Source of the DNA: Populus alba
Taxonomy: Eukaryota; Streptophyta; Magnoliopsida; Malpighiales; Salicaceae
Assembly: GCF_005239225.2 (NCBI RefSeq)
Contig: NC_133294.1
Coordinates: 20,597,631-20,661,630, forward strand
Length of the DNA: 64,000 bases
Reading direction: 5' to 3'
Of the stretch, positions 63,200 to 64,000 are shown in pieces. How positions within the stretch are numbered: position 1 is the first letter of the stretch; each line of letters starts with the position of its first letter. The position numbers and the translations under genes are program-made. The notes below the pieces were generated by a model that had not been told where the DNA came from, did no database searches, and saw only the letters and a program-made list of their open reading frames with translations.

Positions 63200-63325
63200 A
63201 ATTGTTTTTCTTTTTATAAGGTCAGTCTTCCACTTTTTGGCTGAGATAAAATTTTGAACCAGTAGGAATCAAATCTACGACCTCAACCATCGATATGAAT
63301 GCTTCAACCAGTTGAGTTATTGATA
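63200..63325 (-). mobile_element. tRNA-derived SINE-like fragment, minus orientation
   Basis: The minus strand from about 63322 reads TAACTCAACTGGTTGAAGC (A-box-like) and, about 40 bases on, GGTCGTAGATTTGATTCC (B-box-like). The spacing suits an RNA polymerase III promoter. The sequence does not fold into a full tRNA and so is best seen as a SINE head or decayed tRNA relic. The 3' end is not defined. Confidence 0.45.
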
Positions 63326-63954
63326 AATTTGTTAACAAATGCTTAAAATAATATTTTAATTTGATTTATTTTTTATTTAAACAGTTAAACCATCATTAAC
63401 TATTTTAATTGTTTTAATAATATCATTTTATTATTATTGTTGTTGTTATTATTTAAATAATGACCCTTTTTTCACTTAAAATGAAAATTTAAATCCAAAA
63501 TAACAATAAAAATAGGAGACAGGACTAAGTCTCCGTGGAGGATGGGATTATGATCAACACCTTGACTGTATTTTGTAAGAATAATTTTAAAGTTCCTATA
63601 CTTCATGTAATTGTGTTTCAGTTTTTAATATTAGAAGGTAAAATATAATATTTGATAAAACACAAAGGCAAAAAAAAAATTATCCGTGGTTGATTCACAT
63701 CGCTGCGTTTCTTTTATTTCTTCAATATATTTATCAAATTTGATGTTTTTTTTTTTAATTTTGGAGAAAAATAAATTAAATTTGAGAAAAACAATAAAGA
63801 AAATAAAAATCAGACAAAAATCTAGAAGTAAGGGGGACCTTGTTGATCATCTATCTATCTAACCCGTTAGACAAACCTTCAGCAGGCTTTCCAGTCCACA
63901 TCACTGCCACCATGCGCGCACCAAAATTCCCATCCAACGGCCAGGTTTCCCCGA

Positions 63955-63963
63955 AACCCTAAC
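63955..63963 (+). promoter_or_regulatory. Telo-box (AAACCCTAA)
   Basis: An exact plant telo-box lies 38 bases from the right edge of the window. In Arabidopsis such motifs are common just around transcription starts of ribosomal-protein and cell-growth genes. It may belong to a gene starting outside the window. Confidence 0.35.
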
Positions 63964-64000
63964 ACACACGGCTAAGATATCAACAAAATATCTCATAAAC

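Larger units (their letters stand above)
61357..64000. other. Intergenic DNA at the right end
   Basis: After the presumed 3' untranslated region of the APRL gene there is AT-rich DNA with a Populus dispersed repeat (62060-62470) and a tRNA-like SINE head (63200-63325). The last 150 bases are more balanced in composition and contain the telo-box AAACCCTAA at 63955-63963, which often lies near start sites of housekeeping genes. A gene may begin beyond the window. Confidence 0.5.

Noticed and set aside
1..64000. Possible biosynthetic gene cluster or defence island
   Set aside because: The genes encode unrelated functions (glycosylation, pigment regulation, RNA binding, wall synthesis, organelle splicing, chromatin), and synteny with scattered Arabidopsis loci explains their proximity.

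Overview
This is 64 kb of plant nuclear DNA. The organism is very probably a poplar (Populus) or another Salicaceae species. The evidence is AT-rich intergenic DNA, short T-rich GT-AG introns, intron-containing tRNA-Met and tRNA-Tyr genes, plant-only gene families, and dispersed repeats that I recognise from Populus. There is no bacterial, organellar or viral segment, no CRISPR array and no intact transposase or reverse transcriptase. Exon joins were deduced by reading splice sites and checking that the reading phase closes; transcription itself cannot be seen from the sequence.

Layout. A UGT85A-type glycosyltransferase lies at 2.1-3.8 kb (-). A WIP-family C2H2 zinc-finger gene resembling TRANSPARENT TESTA 1 lies at 8.5-9.5 kb (-). 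A six-exon RRM RNA-binding protein gene lies at 11.4-15.9 kb (-). From 16 to 33 kb there is mostly repeat-rich intergenic DNA holding an elongator tRNA-Met gene (21.5 kb), a possible 85-aa membrane peptide (29.3 kb) and a weak two-exon candidate (31.5-32.1 kb). An eight-exon pectin-methyltransferase-like gene of the QUA2/TSD2 type lies at 34.7-39.7 kb (+). A tRNA-Tyr gene (40.9 kb) sits directly upstream of a PORR-domain organelle RNA-binding gene (41.1-42.3 kb, +). An SDS22-like leucine-rich-repeat gene lies at 43.4-45.7 kb (-). A large methyl-CpG-binding-domain protein with an AT-hook and zinc fingers lies at 50.7-56.3 kb (+). An APR-like thioredoxin-fold membrane protein (APRL4 type) lies at 59.4-61.4 kb (+).

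How the genes fit together. They are not an operon or a metabolic cluster. From memory of Arabidopsis locus numbers, their best relatives sit in three small groups on chromosome 1: UGT85A4, RRM, QUA2 and LRR near At1g78230-78270; MBD8, RRM and UGT85A near At1g22310-22370; TT1 and APRL4 at At1g34780-34790. The window therefore looks like a less fractionated version of one ancestral segment.

The observations most worth checking are this interleaved synteny, an apparent frameshift at the 3' end of the PORR gene that strands a coding-looking tail, a terminal exon of the RRM gene found 1.4 kb beyond where a naive model would stop, a TRIM-like retroelement inside an RRM intron, tRNA-derived SINEs (one with a target-site duplication), a perfect nested hairpin at 26 kb, and the expanded domain set of the MBD protein. 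I saw no convincing wholly new biological system.
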